Assembly: GCF_000586555.1 (NCBI RefSeq)
Contig: NZ_AZUC01000048.1
Span: 22,546 to 86,545 of the forward strand
Reading direction: 5' to 3'
Source of the DNA: Sporosarcina sp. D27
GTDB taxonomy: Bacteria > Bacillota > Bacilli > Bacillales_A > Planococcaceae
Length of the DNA stretch: 64,000 nucleotides
Positions 8,446 through 18,052 of this stretch are shown here, one piece after another. Every line of letters starts with the position of its first letter. The first letter of the stretch is position 1. The notes under the pieces are model-generated. The model made no database searches and was not told where the DNA came from. It saw nothing but the letters and a program-made list of their open reading frames with translations. Made by a program: the position numbers and the translations under genes.

Positions 8446-8916
8446 ATGACGAATGATCCAAAAGATTTCTTTGATAAAGAAACAAGTAACGGACCCAAGC
8501 TGAAACTAGAACGAAAAGACGGGGAACCTACTCCAGCATTTAAAGGTGCTTCCTGGGTAGCGCTCGTTATTGGAATCAGCGCGTATCTTGTAGGGCTGTT
8601 TAACGCTACGATGGAACTGAATGAAAAAGGATACTACTTTGCTATTTTGATATTCGGACTTTACGCAGCAGTTTCCCTACAAAAAGCTGTGCGCGATAAA
8701 GATGAGGATATCCCTGTCACTAACATTTACTACGGTCTCAGTTGGTTCGCCCTCATTGTAGCGATTTCGCTCATGGCAATCGGTCTATACAATGCTGGCA
8801 GTATCATTCTGAGTGAAAAAGGCTTCTACGGGATGGCTTTTGTTTTGAGTATCTTTGCTGCCATCACGGTTCAGAAAAACGTGAGGGATACACAGAAAGC
8901 TAGAGAGAATAATTAA
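8446..8916 (+). CDS. YiaA/YiaB-type membrane protein
   Basis: 156 residues: a charged cytoplasmic N-terminus (1-35), then two copies of a two-helix unit. Each copy has the pattern W-x-A-L-x-x-x-I-[SA], G-L-[FY]-N-A, E-K-G-[YF]-Y and a closing Q-K-x-V-R-D. This matches the YiaAB two-helix domain of E. coli YiaA/YiaB, inner-membrane proteins of unknown function. AGGAGG is 12 bases before the ATG. It stands alone with a terminator downstream. Confidence 0.8.
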   Translation: MTNDPKDFFDKETSNGPKLKLERKDGEPTPAFKGASWVALVIGISAYLVGLFNATMELNEKGYYFAILIFGLYAAVSLQKAVRDKDEDIPVTNIYYGLSWFALIVAISLMAIGLYNAGSIILSEKGFYGMAFVLSIFAAITVQKNVRDTQKARENN

Positions 8917-8938
8917 GTAGCGCAACCTGTTTTACCCA

Positions 8939-8991
8939 TCAAAAAAGCTGGCACCCAAAGTCAAATAGTGACTTTAAGTGACAGCTTTTCT
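8939..8991. terminator. Nested hairpin terminator between convergent genes
   Basis: Outer AAAAGCTG / CAGCTTTT and inner AAAGTCA / TGACTTT arms form one long stem. It is usable from both strands, since the sulfur-uptake operon converges on it. Confidence 0.75.
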
Positions 8992-9047
8992 TCATGTGTA
9001 GTTTAACTCACTCAAGACATTTCTTCTAAATAGATCATTTTTTCATA

Positions 9048-9287
9048 TCACGCATAAATATAAAAAAGAAATTCTTGACCGTTTTTAATAGGATCTTGTG
9101 CAAAGGTGTACCCATGGGCGATTGCTTCTTCCGGGACATTGCGGAAAGAACCTGGGCAATCTGTGATGACTTGTAACAATTCTCCCTGGTTCATGCCCTC
9201 TAGTGCCTCAAGTGTGTAAATGACAGGGTAGGGACAAGATTCCCCACGTAAATCGAGTGTGAAATCAGCTTCTTTGTTAGCTTGCAT
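9048..9287 (-). CDS. TusA/SirA-like sulfur carrier (TsuB-type partner)
   Basis: 79 residues of the TusA/SirA/YedF fold with the persulfide Cys in 'RGESCPYPV' (Cys18, CPxP motif) and a second Cys44. These proteins accept or relay sulfane sulfur as a cysteine persulfide in the cytoplasm. Its start overlaps the end of the YedE/YeeE transporter gene by 11 bases, so the pair is translationally coupled. In the described TsuA-TsuB system the TusA-like protein helps thiosulfate uptake by the YeeE-family transporter, and the same is inferred here. Confidence 0.85.
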   Translation of the reverse strand: MQANKEADFTLDLRGESCPYPVIYTLEALEGMNQGELLQVITDCPGSFRNVPEEAIAHGYTFAQDPIKNGQEFLFYIYA

Positions 9288-10485
9288 GTTGGTTCACTCC
9301 TCTCTTCATTGCCAACTGGCGATGATAGCGTTTTTCTCGATAAACCGTTAATGCATATAGTACGCCTAACATTGCGAGTGTCGCAAGAATGGCACCGACT
9401 GGACCAAAAGAGTCCATCAGATTTATTTTTGTTCCACTTTCGACGAGTACATCATAAACACCTAGATGATCCCATGCGTAAGCAAGGAACGTTGCACCGA
9501 TGATGTTGCCCGCAAATACCGGCAAGAAAAGAACTTGTCCTTCCATGAGTCGGTACATCATTCCGGTTTCACAACCAGAAGCCATGACAATACCGAGACC
9601 GAACAATATGCCACCGACGAATGTGCTGAGCGCTGCAATTTGAGTGATTGGCGTTAAGTCATATACGGAGATAATAATAACCGTTATTACAGAACTGACA
9701 GCCATCCCGATAATGATTGCTTTCGCCATGACACTGCGCCCAACCAGGAACAGATCACGGAATGCTGAAGTGAAGCAGATTTGACCGCGTTCAATGAGAA
9801 TACCGAATGCGAGGCCGAATAGTGCACCTAACCCGAGTAGCTTTTGTCCAGTTGCAAAGAAGTAGACTGTCAAACCTATGTAGACAATTGCGATCGCGGC
9901 TCCCACATAAGGCTGGATGATGCGCTTTTTGACTTTGGATGGTTTTGCAGCACCACGCGTTAACGTCGGCTTACCTTTCCACCAGCGCATTTTCGTCAAC
10001 TTCGCCCCAAAGAACGTTCCAATCCCCGTTGCAACAATGAAAATCCAAGAGTGAAATGAGAACTGAGGAACTCCTGTGAAAAACGCAGCCAAGTTACAGC
10101 CCAGTGCCAACCGTGCTCCAAATCCCGCAATGATTCCACCGACAAGCCCTTGGACATATCGACGTTTCTGTTGTGGAAAACGAATTTTGAAATTATTACT
10201 CAATAACACCATCATCAAGGCTCCGATAAACATTCCCCAGACAATCCAACCATCTGGGCGACTCCAAGTCGTTCCTTTCAGGTGTACCATGTCATAATAT
10301 TCCCAGCCGGAAATATCCACCCCGAACAATTTCAGGAGATCTCCCCCCAGACGAGTGAATTCACCAGTGACAGCCCAAACTGTCGAAGTCAAGCCAAAGT
10401 ATAATGCGCTAAGAATCCCTGCAATCAGCAATACGACATAAGGATTCCAATAGCGTTGAAAAACAGGTTGAATAAAATTTTTCAT
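9277..10485 (-). CDS. YedE/YeeE-family (TsuA-like) sulfur compound transporter
   Basis: 402 residues, about ten membrane helices, two YeeE/YedE repeats. Cysteines fall at Cys130 ('LALGCNLAAFF'), Cys237 ('GQICFTSAF') and Cys305 ('ASGCETGMMYR'), the three-cysteine pattern used by TsuA to pass thiosulfate. The family is also annotated as a putative selenium transporter. The upstream TTG at 10503 is within the ribosome binding site (GGAGGAG), so the ATG at 10485, 10 bases after it, is chosen. It forms an operon with the TusA-like gene. Confidence 0.85.
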   Translation of the reverse strand: MKNFIQPVFQRYWNPYVVLLIAGILSALYFGLTSTVWAVTGEFTRLGGDLLKLFGVDISGWEYYDMVHLKGTTWSRPDGWIVWGMFIGALMMVLLSNNFKIRFPQQKRRYVQGLVGGIIAGFGARLALGCNLAAFFTGVPQFSFHSWIFIVATGIGTFFGAKLTKMRWWKGKPTLTRGAAKPSKVKKRIIQPYVGAAIAIVYIGLTVYFFATGQKLLGLGALFGLAFGILIERGQICFTSAFRDLFLVGRSVMAKAIIIGMAVSSVITVIIISVYDLTPITQIAALSTFVGGILFGLGIVMASGCETGMMYRLMEGQVLFLPVFAGNIIGATFLAYAWDHLGVYDVLVESGTKINLMDSFGPVGAILATLAMLGVLYALTVYREKRYHRQLAMKRGVNQHAS

Positions 10486-10564
10486 ATAGTGTTTCTCCTC
10501 CAATAAAGTACTTTTCTATTTTAGACCTTATTGGAGAGAAAGCAAGTTAAGAAATATGTACGCT

Positions 10565-10720
10565 TCAGGAGGTTTTGTAGGTCTCCAGTGCATCATGCTC
10601 ACCGTCGCCACGTTCCAGGAAGGTGCCAACAATGCCACCCCCCCGCCAAATCACATTAAACAGCGCATTGGCAGGGATTTTCTTTTCTCTATTTAAGTGT
10701 GATAAAAGGCTGGTGTCCAT
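10565..10720 (-). CDS. Small ORF of 51 codons with coding-like content, probably a gene remnant
   Basis: An ATG-initiated frame reading 'MDTSLLSHLNREKKIPANAL', then a Gly-rich 'VIWRGGGIVGTF' segment and 'LETYKTS' before TGA. Codons are balanced and GC-richer than the surrounding AT-rich intergenic DNA, as in a real gene. No ribosome binding site precedes the ATG. It is likely the 3' end of a decayed gene or an overlooked small protein. No family recognised. Confidence 0.4.
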   Translation of the reverse strand: MDTSLLSHLNREKKIPANALFNVIWRGGGIVGTFLERGDGEHDALETYKTS

Positions 10721-10943
10721 CCGAGGGCTTCTATCTTTTTAGTATGACTTAATGAATACCAGCTACCCCTTCTGAACGAATAATTGCTATATTTTCATTT
10801 TATTTACCGTTATATCCAGGACTTTCCACATAAAATTTAGTGAAAGGAAACACTTAAGGTTCATCTTTTAAATAGTCCGTTATTCTATTGTTCTAACTGG
10901 TACAATTATTTAGATAACTATGTTTACAAAGGAGAGCAACGAA

Positions 10944-12221
10944 ATGAAGATGAAGAAATTGATAGTCAGCACCACATTGGTGGCGATTCTTGTACTTAGC
11001 GCTTGCGGAAAAACGGAAGATAAGGAAGAGGAAGCATCGGCTGCTAAACCACCTAAAAGTGAAGAAACCCAGAAAAAAGTTGAGACGAATGCGAGCGAAC
11101 CCACAACTGAGATAGAAGAAGACGATGCAGAAACTGCAGAAGAAACAGAGAGTGCAGAAAGCGAGTCCTCTGAAAACATAAATCCCTATATGGAAGAAGA
11201 GACAGGCGGGGACATAGAAATTGTTTACACGAATACCGAACCAGAGTTGACACATGCGTATTCGGACAAAGTGACAATCTCCATCGAGGAATACCAGATT
11301 GCTCATGTGACAAATATGAATGAATCGGCTAAACACAATTTTGAAGATCAAGACGAAGGATATGTCATCACGTACAAACTTGGCTTCGAAAACAAATTGG
11401 ATGAAGATGTGTTTTTCAACGCGAGTACAATGATGCTTTCTGATGACGGTACCGAAAACTTATATATGCGAATTGGACTTGTCGATCGAGAGGATTGGCT
11501 AAAAGGCGATAAAGACAATGCTGGACGCCAATTCGGACCTGGCAAATTTACTGGAATGCAATCCTACACGATGACGAAGGACCAGTACCAGCTTTTGACA
11601 GCCCCGACATACACCATTGACATTCCGATGTTAGAAGATGATTTTAATAAGCGAATCGGCAAAGACGCAATTTTTAAAGTTCCATTCAACGCAGATGGGG
11701 CAGAGAAAGCAACGAAGAGCTCCGCACTCTATGCCGATAAAATGGTAACAGACACGATTGCGGATAAGGAACTGTTTTTCGCAAAGGAAGATGTCAACGA
11801 AACTCAAAAGATCGATGAAGTATCAATTACCCTAGAAGGTGTCCAATATGCTGACGTCAAGCCAACAACTGCACACGCTGAGCGCTTCCGCAACTTTGGT
11901 GACGGCCCACTTGTTGCGGTAACGGTCAAGTTCCAAGTGAAGAATGACAGCAGCGTAGCGATTTCAAAGTCTATGATGGAAAGTCGGTTGCTGTTAGATC
12001 AGAACCGAGGCACAATGCTATCACAAGGAATGTTGGAACCTACGCTCTACGGTGATATGCAACCTGGTGAATCGGAAGAAATTCTGACTGTCTTCCTTTT
12101 CCGTAAAGACGAATTCTCCCTATTGAAAGAACTGGAATTGCAATTCGGTCCATTAACAGACAGCAACGCTAAAAAATTATTTAAAGAGAAATCTATCACG
12201 TTCGACCTACCAATGAAATAA
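10944..12221 (+). CDS. Lipoprotein with two similar beta-domains (DUF5068/DUF4352-like)
   Basis: 425 residues: lipobox VLSAC, an acidic Glu/Ala/Thr linker to about residue 85, then two immunoglobulin-like modules. The first has 'DKVTISIEEYQI', 'VITYKLGFENKLDEDVFFN'; the second has 'DEVSITLEGVQYADV', 'VAVTVKFQVKNDSSVAISK'. This layout is typical of cell-surface lipoproteins in Bacillales annotated as DUF5068; function unknown. The in-frame ATG at 10920 is rejected because GGAG at 10931 serves the ATG at 10944. Monocistronic. Confidence 0.75.
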   Translation: MKMKKLIVSTTLVAILVLSACGKTEDKEEEASAAKPPKSEETQKKVETNASEPTTEIEEDDAETAEETESAESESSENINPYMEEETGGDIEIVYTNTEPELTHAYSDKVTISIEEYQIAHVTNMNESAKHNFEDQDEGYVITYKLGFENKLDEDVFFNASTMMLSDDGTENLYMRIGLVDREDWLKGDKDNAGRQFGPGKFTGMQSYTMTKDQYQLLTAPTYTIDIPMLEDDFNKRIGKDAIFKVPFNADGAEKATKSSALYADKMVTDTIADKELFFAKEDVNETQKIDEVSITLEGVQYADVKPTTAHAERFRNFGDGPLVAVTVKFQVKNDSSVAISKSMMESRLLLDQNRGTMLSQGMLEPTLYGDMQPGESEEILTVFLFRKDEFSLLKELELQFGPLTDSNAKKLFKEKSITFDLPMK

Positions 12222-12223
12222 GA

Positions 12224-12266
12224 AAAAGCGACATCCGAAAGGTTTAGGCCTTCTGGATGTCGCTTT
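12224..12266. terminator. Bidirectional terminator
   Basis: AAAAGCGACATCC pairs perfectly with GGATGTCGCTTTT; it serves both the lipoprotein gene and the convergent protease gene. Confidence 0.9.
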
Positions 12267-12272
12267 TCACTT

Positions 12273-15200
12273 TTACTTCTTCGGTTCTAGACCTAACGCC
12301 TTTAAGAAATCATTTAATCCTTTTGATCCGAGTTTTTCAAGCGGCTTCTTGTTTTTAGCGTCGTCGCCGACTTTCAAGAAATTCTTCTCAATGTAACGAA
12401 TATCTGTTTCATCTACAACTCCATTTTGATTAATGTCTGTACTTGGGTGATTTTTACCGTATTGCGCAACGACACGCATGACATCGTGAATATCAATAAC
12501 GCCGTCATTATTCACATCTCCAGCAGGGGCTGGGACAGCATCCACCCAAAATTCCTCTCCGACAAATTCACCATTGTACTCGACTCCAGGACGAATTGTC
12601 CTTTGTTTGTTCAAGTGACCTGGCACTTCAAAGTAAACAGTATATTGTTTGTCCGAAACTGGCATATCGTAGAAGTAATATTCTCCGTATTCATCTACTT
12701 TTGTATGATAGACTTTTCCACTTTCAGATTTCGCATATACTTTTGCACCCATTTTGTCGTAATCTTGTATGTCTAAAAATCCATCCTGAGTAAATGCTTC
12801 TGGTGTGATGAATCCAGATAGAATCGAATGCTTCGGTACAACTTCAAATGGATCTTCAAGAAATACAGGTAAATCTTGTAGTTCTGTTTCACCATGTTTC
12901 TTATATTTGAAGTCATCGACACCTAATGCTCCTGCACCTTCATAATACGCATCACTGATCATTGTAAACGTCACGTCAATGAATGGGCTGTCTCCAGTGT
13001 ACCCGTTGAAATCTGCGTCAGATTGAAGTGTAGCTCCAACGTGAAGCATGTTAAACCAATCTCCCTCATCAATCTTAGGTTCATCCACCTGAACTTCAAT
13101 ACTCTTTTCATCTGCAAACTTCTTAAATTCATCATTTAACGACAGACTTTCAAACTTAAAGATCTCGTGATCATACTCCACACCAAATGTACCTGATAGT
13201 AAATTTTCTACTTGTGATAAATTCAGAGTCATCGTAAATTGATCATCGAGATACAACTTCTCTTTGTCGTATGTTTGCAACGCATATGGCGTGCCTTTTT
13301 TGACGACCGTATATCTCGTAAAACTTCTTGTATCCGCATTGGATGCTAAATCTACAGGTACTAAGTCAATCTCCACGGGACCAGCTTCAACTTCCTCCGG
13401 TAATACTCCAAAGCTCATTGAGCCATCTGGTGCTACCCCAAGTGCATTTGGAAACGAGTTATTTTGATAAACAGTGACGATGTTTCCAGATTGGTCGTAT
13501 TTCAATCCTTTTCCGTTCAACAGGTCAATCGTCGAATCATAAATATTCGTATGCACCCAAAACGCATTGAGACCAAATTCGTTTGTAAACATCGATTCAT
13601 CGACTTCAATAATCCCTGGATTGTGATTTAGGGACGTCATTTCAGGAGGCGTGTTGTCTACCACTACAACTTGTTCCATTGAGTATTCGGCACCATCTTT
13701 ATCCGTACCAATTAGTTCGTAGAGATAATCTCCTTCAGGTAAGCGGACCCAATCAGTGCCAATCGGATTCTTGGAATCTCCTGTGAATGGAAGAATGTTA
13801 CCCATGAAACCTTTGGATGCAAAATAATTCACGTCCGGCCTCAAGTCGTTAAACGTACCAACTATTCCTAGCGGCTTGTTTGTTTTAGAGTCTTTGATAA
13901 CCAAGTCAACCGTTTCCATTGGACTTTTTAAGTTCAATTTTAAACCCATAAATGGAAGCAAGAACGGATGATACTTCCACACGTTCGGAACGGCTGGACG
14001 ATCGAATTCCATGGAAGCGAATCCTTTGCTGGAGATACGAAGTGCAAACGGAATTTGATGGGTTGCACCGTCACCATCTGAAATTCGAAGATACCCTTCA
14101 TACGTCCCGAATGCTGCTTTTTCAGAAGCACTAATTTCCGCTTCAAATTCCACCACTTTACCGCCATCTACTGTCACCTGCTCTGGCACGTTAAGCACAA
14201 CGCCATTGGCAGCAGCATCTGGACGTTTATCGTTTGCTTGTAAGAAGTCCACTTCAATCGAATAAGACTTCTCCGTGTTCGCACGGTTCTCTAATTTTAT
14301 TTTTTTAGTATTCTTAATCGCTTCCCCTTCAGTAATATAGTAACTACCGAATCGAAGAGAACCTGTTTCGTGTTCCAGTGTAATCGGATCTTCATCATCT
14401 ACCATGCTGATTTGATCGAGCACAGTTACAGCTGTGTCAGCATACACGGCATCGTACACATTGATACGTCCTGCTCCCACTTCGTAGACCGAATAATCCT
14501 CTTTCATATCTACCGAACTGTTCATCAATGCAGCCTTGACTTCAAAAGGCGTGTAATCTGGATGATGTTGCAAGATAAGTGCTGCAGCTCCTGCCACGTG
14601 TGGGGCTGCCATTGAAGTTCCTTGGATTCTTGCATAAGCATTCTCATAGCTATTGTTAATGGGATCATTTACATACGCTGGGTATGTAGAGAAAATAGAT
14701 ACCCCTGGTGCAACAAGATCCGGCTTAATATCATAACTACTTGCGACAGGTCCTCTTGAGCTGAACGCTGCCAAATAATCTCCTTCAGATTTGATGTTGC
14801 TCAGTTCTCCAAATGTAAAACTACCATTCTTCTTAGCGGAGTCTACCAATTTCAAACCATCTTCATTAGATACACGGAAAGAAGGTAGAAATGACGTGTT
14901 TTCGCCAACGTAATAAGGAATCTGACCTTCAGAATCGTTGAAAACGATTACCGCTTTAGCACCTGCCTTCTTTGCATTCATTAGCTTTTCATCAAACGAT
15001 CGCTGACCTCTTTGAATCAATGCAATTTTCCCCGTTACGTCTTTTCCTTCAAATTCATTTTCTCCACCAAAACCTACGTAAACTAGCGGGTACGATTGAC
15101 CTTTAAATTCCTCAATCTTATCGGAAAAGTCTTTTGCCAATAACCTCACGTCACTAAACGATGATTCTTCCGTCGATGCAGCATACGTTGGCGAAATTTG

Positions 15201-16475
15201 TGCCACATCACTTGCTCCAACAGAAATCGGGAGTGCTGCAGTTCCTGGTGCTCCCACTGTTTGTGCATTAGGTCCAGCATTCCCTGCTGCAACCACAGTA
15301 ACAACACCTGATAGCATCGCGTTATTTACAGCAATTGAAACCGGGGATAATGGATCGTTCACTGCAGTCCCTAGAGAGAGGTTGATGACGTCCATTCCAT
15401 CGCGGACTGATTTGTCGATTCCGCCCATTACCCCAATCATGTCACCCATTCCGTATGGTCCTAAGACACGATATCCATATAACTCGATCCCCGGTGCGAC
15501 ACCTTTAACGGCATAGTCTACGTCGTTTTCTTGTTGTCCTGCAACTGTCCCAGAAACGTGTGTGCCGTGGGAGGTATAGTAGCTGCTTTGATAAGGATCA
15601 AATTCAGGTTGTCCTGATTTCAACCAATCTTTATACGTTGTTTCCATCGGATCCGCATCATCTTCTACAAAATCCCATCCTTTTACACTTTCCGGGTCGA
15701 TTGTAGCTGGATCCTTCCCCTCAGAAGACTCATATCCATTGTAGGCATTCTCTAAGTCTGGGTGATTATAATCGATTCCTGTATCGATGACACCGACTTT
15801 GATGCCTTCACCAGTGATCCCATCCGCGTGCAGTCGATCTACACCAATCTGAGGGATGCTATCGATCATTTTAGGTTCGATTTTTTCTTCTTTAATTTTC
15901 GGTAGATCTACCTTAACTTCTTCGTTTTTCCACACTCTCTTCACTAATCCCGTCTTCAGCACTTCCTTTATTGCTGTTCCAGGCATCGTAACGGCCACTC
16001 CATTGAACGCATCACGATATTCTCTCGTGATTTCGACACTGTTTCCTTCAACAGAATGGGAGCCTAATTTGTTATAAGGTTGAATTTCCAAACTTTTAAT
16101 CGCTTTTTTAAATTCGTTGTGGGATGCCTCCACTTTGTTCTTTGCATCCTTTAAAGAGATAGCGCTCCGTTTTTCCTGAAGCTGACTTTTAGCCACTGCT
16201 ACCTTTGCAGGGTCTTGTTTAAATTCTATAATGAGTTCTACTGGTGCTTCGCTTTTTTGATTAATGGCCGGATGAACCGTAAATCCGACTTCTTTTTCAA
16301 GTTCTTGAATCGCTGCACGTTGTTCTTTAGTTAGTTTGTTCAAAATTCCCCTTGCATCATTTGTGTTCTGTTTCGCTTGGATCGGAAGTGCATGTGTCCC
16401 TACTAATGAAGCTGTAACTAAAAATGTGGACATAGCCACTGTCATAAAGCGCTTCGTCATTCGTTTGTTCATCAT
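12273..16475 (-). CDS. vpr: Secreted subtilisin-like protease (Vpr-type) with PA insert, cohesin-like and dockerin modules
   Basis: 1400 residues. Signal peptide about 1-35; I9 propeptide about 79-190. The S8 catalytic domain has Asp231 (VGVIDTG), His303 (SHGTH), oxyanion Asn399 and Ser621 (GTSMAAPHVAGA). A PA domain is inserted at about 445-560. After the catalytic core come Fn3-like beta-domains, a cohesin-like domain (about 1072-1210), a carboxypeptidase-regulatory-like module (about 1217-1300) and a dockerin (about 1317-1372) with two Ca-binding repeats, 'DVNNDGVIDIHDVMRV' and 'DINQNGVVDETDIRYI'. B. subtilis Vpr is about 806 residues and ends before these modules. It should be an extracellular endoprotease; there is no LPXTG anchor. 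Two adjacent ATG codons follow AAGGAAG; the first is used. Confidence 0.93.
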   Translation of the reverse strand: MMNKRMTKRFMTVAMSTFLVTASLVGTHALPIQAKQNTNDARGILNKLTKEQRAAIQELEKEVGFTVHPAINQKSEAPVELIIEFKQDPAKVAVAKSQLQEKRSAISLKDAKNKVEASHNEFKKAIKSLEIQPYNKLGSHSVEGNSVEITREYRDAFNGVAVTMPGTAIKEVLKTGLVKRVWKNEEVKVDLPKIKEEKIEPKMIDSIPQIGVDRLHADGITGEGIKVGVIDTGIDYNHPDLENAYNGYESSEGKDPATIDPESVKGWDFVEDDADPMETTYKDWLKSGQPEFDPYQSSYYTSHGTHVSGTVAGQQENDVDYAVKGVAPGIELYGYRVLGPYGMGDMIGVMGGIDKSVRDGMDVINLSLGTAVNDPLSPVSIAVNNAMLSGVVTVVAAGNAGPNAQTVGAPGTAALPISVGASDVAQISPTYAASTEESSFSDVRLLAKDFSDKIEEFKGQSYPLVYVGFGGENEFEGKDVTGKIALIQRGQRSFDEKLMNAKKAGAKAVIVFNDSEGQIPYYVGENTSFLPSFRVSNEDGLKLVDSAKKNGSFTFGELSNIKSEGDYLAAFSSRGPVASSYDIKPDLVAPGVSIFSTYPAYVNDPINNSYENAYARIQGTSMAAPHVAGAAALILQHHPDYTPFEVKAALMNSSVDMKEDYSVYEVGAGRINVYDAVYADTAVTVLDQISMVDDEDPITLEHETGSLRFGSYYITEGEAIKNTKKIKLENRANTEKSYSIEVDFLQANDKRPDAAANGVVLNVPEQVTVDGGKVVEFEAEISASEKAAFGTYEGYLRISDGDGATHQIPFALRISSKGFASMEFDRPAVPNVWKYHPFLLPFMGLKLNLKSPMETVDLVIKDSKTNKPLGIVGTFNDLRPDVNYFASKGFMGNILPFTGDSKNPIGTDWVRLPEGDYLYELIGTDKDGAEYSMEQVVVVDNTPPEMTSLNHNPGIIEVDESMFTNEFGLNAFWVHTNIYDSTIDLLNGKGLKYDQSGNIVTVYQNNSFPNALGVAPDGSMSFGVLPEEVEAGPVEIDLVPVDLASNADTRSFTRYTVVKKGTPYALQTYDKEKLYLDDQFTMTLNLSQVENLLSGTFGVEYDHEIFKFESLSLNDEFKKFADEKSIEVQVDEPKIDEGDWFNMLHVGATLQSDADFNGYTGDSPFIDVTFTMISDAYYEGAGALGVDDFKYKKHGETELQDLPVFLEDPFEVVPKHSILSGFITPEAFTQDGFLDIQDYDKMGAKVYAKSESGKVYHTKVDEYGEYYFYDMPVSDKQYTVYFEVPGHLNKQRTIRPGVEYNGEFVGEEFWVDAVPAPAGDVNNDGVIDIHDVMRVVAQYGKNHPSTDINQNGVVDETDIRYIEKNFLKVGDDAKNKKPLEKLGSKGLNDFLKALGLEPKK

Positions 16476-16663
16476 CTTCTTCCTTTCTGATCTCAGAGTT
16501 TACGTGCGTGTTATCCACCAAAACTTTTTTCAACCACTCCCTTTTCTAGTAAATAATTCGAGGTTTCTACTTTAAATGTACCAATAATTTTCGACTTGTA
16601 AATTGGGGTAATTTCAATAATATGAATATTCTATTCAATTATTGATTTTCAGACGCGAAAAAC

Positions 16664-16703
16664 CCAGCTGCACGTAATTACTCGCACAGATGGGCTGATT
16701 GTT
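16664..16703 (-). terminator. Terminator of the tetR-fabF operon
   Basis: On the minus strand AGCCCATCTGTGCG pairs with CGTGCAGCTGGGTT (one mismatch plus wobbles), then TTTTT. The same architecture recurs at 18679-18718. Confidence 0.7.
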
Positions 16704-16789
16704 ATTATGGAGGGTTACATTATCAGTTTTGCTAACATAGCGTTGTTGAACTTGAATGGCGACCTATGCAAGACAAATTCTTACTTCAC

Positions 16790-18025
16790 TTATGAAGAAA
16801 CCTTCTTAAAAACAAGTACGGCATTATGTCCGCCAAACCCAAATCCATTTGATAGTGCATAGTTCATTTCCATTTCCACTGCTTCGTTTGGAACGTAATC
16901 TAAATCACATTCATCATCTGGTGTATCTAAATTAATGGTTGCAGGTGCAATGTTTTGTTCGATACTTTTTAGCGTAATAATGGATTCAATGCCTCCTGCC
17001 GCTCCAAAAAGGTGACCTGTCATAGATTTCGTCGAGCTGACTTTCACCTTATAAGCATGGGAACCAAATGCTTCTTTGATTGCTTTTGTTTCTGAAATAT
17101 CACCTTCTGTCGTACTAGTTCCATGAGCGTTAATGTAGGCAATGTCCTCAGGTTTTACTTGTGCCCGTTCCATCGCCAGTTTCATAGCTCTGGCTGCTCC
17201 ATCGAAATCTGGAGATGTAATATGGAAGGCATCGGTCGTTGACGCATATCCTACAATTTCCCCTAGGATAGTTGCACCTCGTTTGATCGCGTGGTCATAC
17301 TCTTCTAACACGAGAATACCAGATCCCTCAGACATAACAAATCCATCGCGATCTTTATCGAAAGGACGGCTTGCTTGTTCAGGTGAATCATTACGTGCAG
17401 ACATTGCTTTCATTTTCGAGAAACCTGCAAAGGAAAGTGGATTGATAGATGCTTCAGCACCGCCTGCCACAATCGCATCCGAATAGCCGTGCAGAATGTT
17501 TAAATATGCTTCTCCAATCGCGTGATTACCGGTTGCACAAGCTGAAACAGGCGAAAAACTTGGACCCTTCATTCCATTTTTAATGGCAATGATTCCCGCC
17601 GCCATATTGCTGATCATCATAGGGACCATAAATGGTGACACTCTTCTGACCCCTTTATCCAGAAGTACTTTGTGGTTGTCCATAACGGTGTCAATTCCGC
17701 CAATTCCTGAACCTACATAGACACCAACGCGCTCTTTATTCACTGAGTCTGCACCAATTCCAGATTGGTCGATTGCTTGCTTGGCCGCAGCATAGGCATA
17801 TTGTGCAAACAAATCGTATTTACCCAATTCTTTTTTGTCAAAGTACTGTTCCGCATCAAAGTCGGATACAAGTCCAGCTATCCGCGTATGAATCTCTTTG
17901 AATTCTTCAGATTCAATAGTTCGAATACCAGATTTTCCGTTTCTAATATTATTCCAAAGCGTCTCTACATCATTTCCTAATGGTGATACAACTCCGTATC
18001 CCGTTACTACCACTCTACGTTCCAT
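16790..18025 (-). CDS. fabF: Beta-ketoacyl-ACP synthase II (FabF)
   Basis: 411 residues with the complete condensing-enzyme triad: Cys163 in 'VSACATG', His301 in 'NAHGTSTTEGD' and His338 in 'TGHLFGAAGG'. It elongates acyl-ACP with malonyl-ACP in type II fatty acid synthesis. The housekeeping copy normally sits behind fabH; this one follows a TetR gene by 27 bases with no fabH, so it may be a second, regulated paralogue (inference). GGGGGATATTAA precedes the ATG. Confidence 0.9.
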   Translation of the reverse strand: MERRVVVTGYGVVSPLGNDVETLWNNIRNGKSGIRTIESEEFKEIHTRIAGLVSDFDAEQYFDKKELGKYDLFAQYAYAAAKQAIDQSGIGADSVNKERVGVYVGSGIGGIDTVMDNHKVLLDKGVRRVSPFMVPMMISNMAAGIIAIKNGMKGPSFSPVSACATGNHAIGEAYLNILHGYSDAIVAGGAEASINPLSFAGFSKMKAMSARNDSPEQASRPFDKDRDGFVMSEGSGILVLEEYDHAIKRGATILGEIVGYASTTDAFHITSPDFDGAARAMKLAMERAQVKPEDIAYINAHGTSTTEGDISETKAIKEAFGSHAYKVKVSSTKSMTGHLFGAAGGIESIITLKSIEQNIAPATINLDTPDDECDLDYVPNEAVEMEMNYALSNGFGFGGHNAVLVFKKVSS

Positions 18026-18052
18026 TTAATATCCCCCATAAATTTCATTTAG

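Noticed and set aside
8246..8449. 67-codon plus-strand frame before the YiaAB gene
   Set aside because: No RBS, no recognisable segment, overlaps the start region of a clearly real gene; probably chance.
10893..11351. Minus-strand frame of 152 codons, Phe/Cys-rich
   Set aside because: Antisense shadow of the acidic linker of the DUF5068-like lipoprotein; composition is explained by reverse-complemented Glu/Ala codons.
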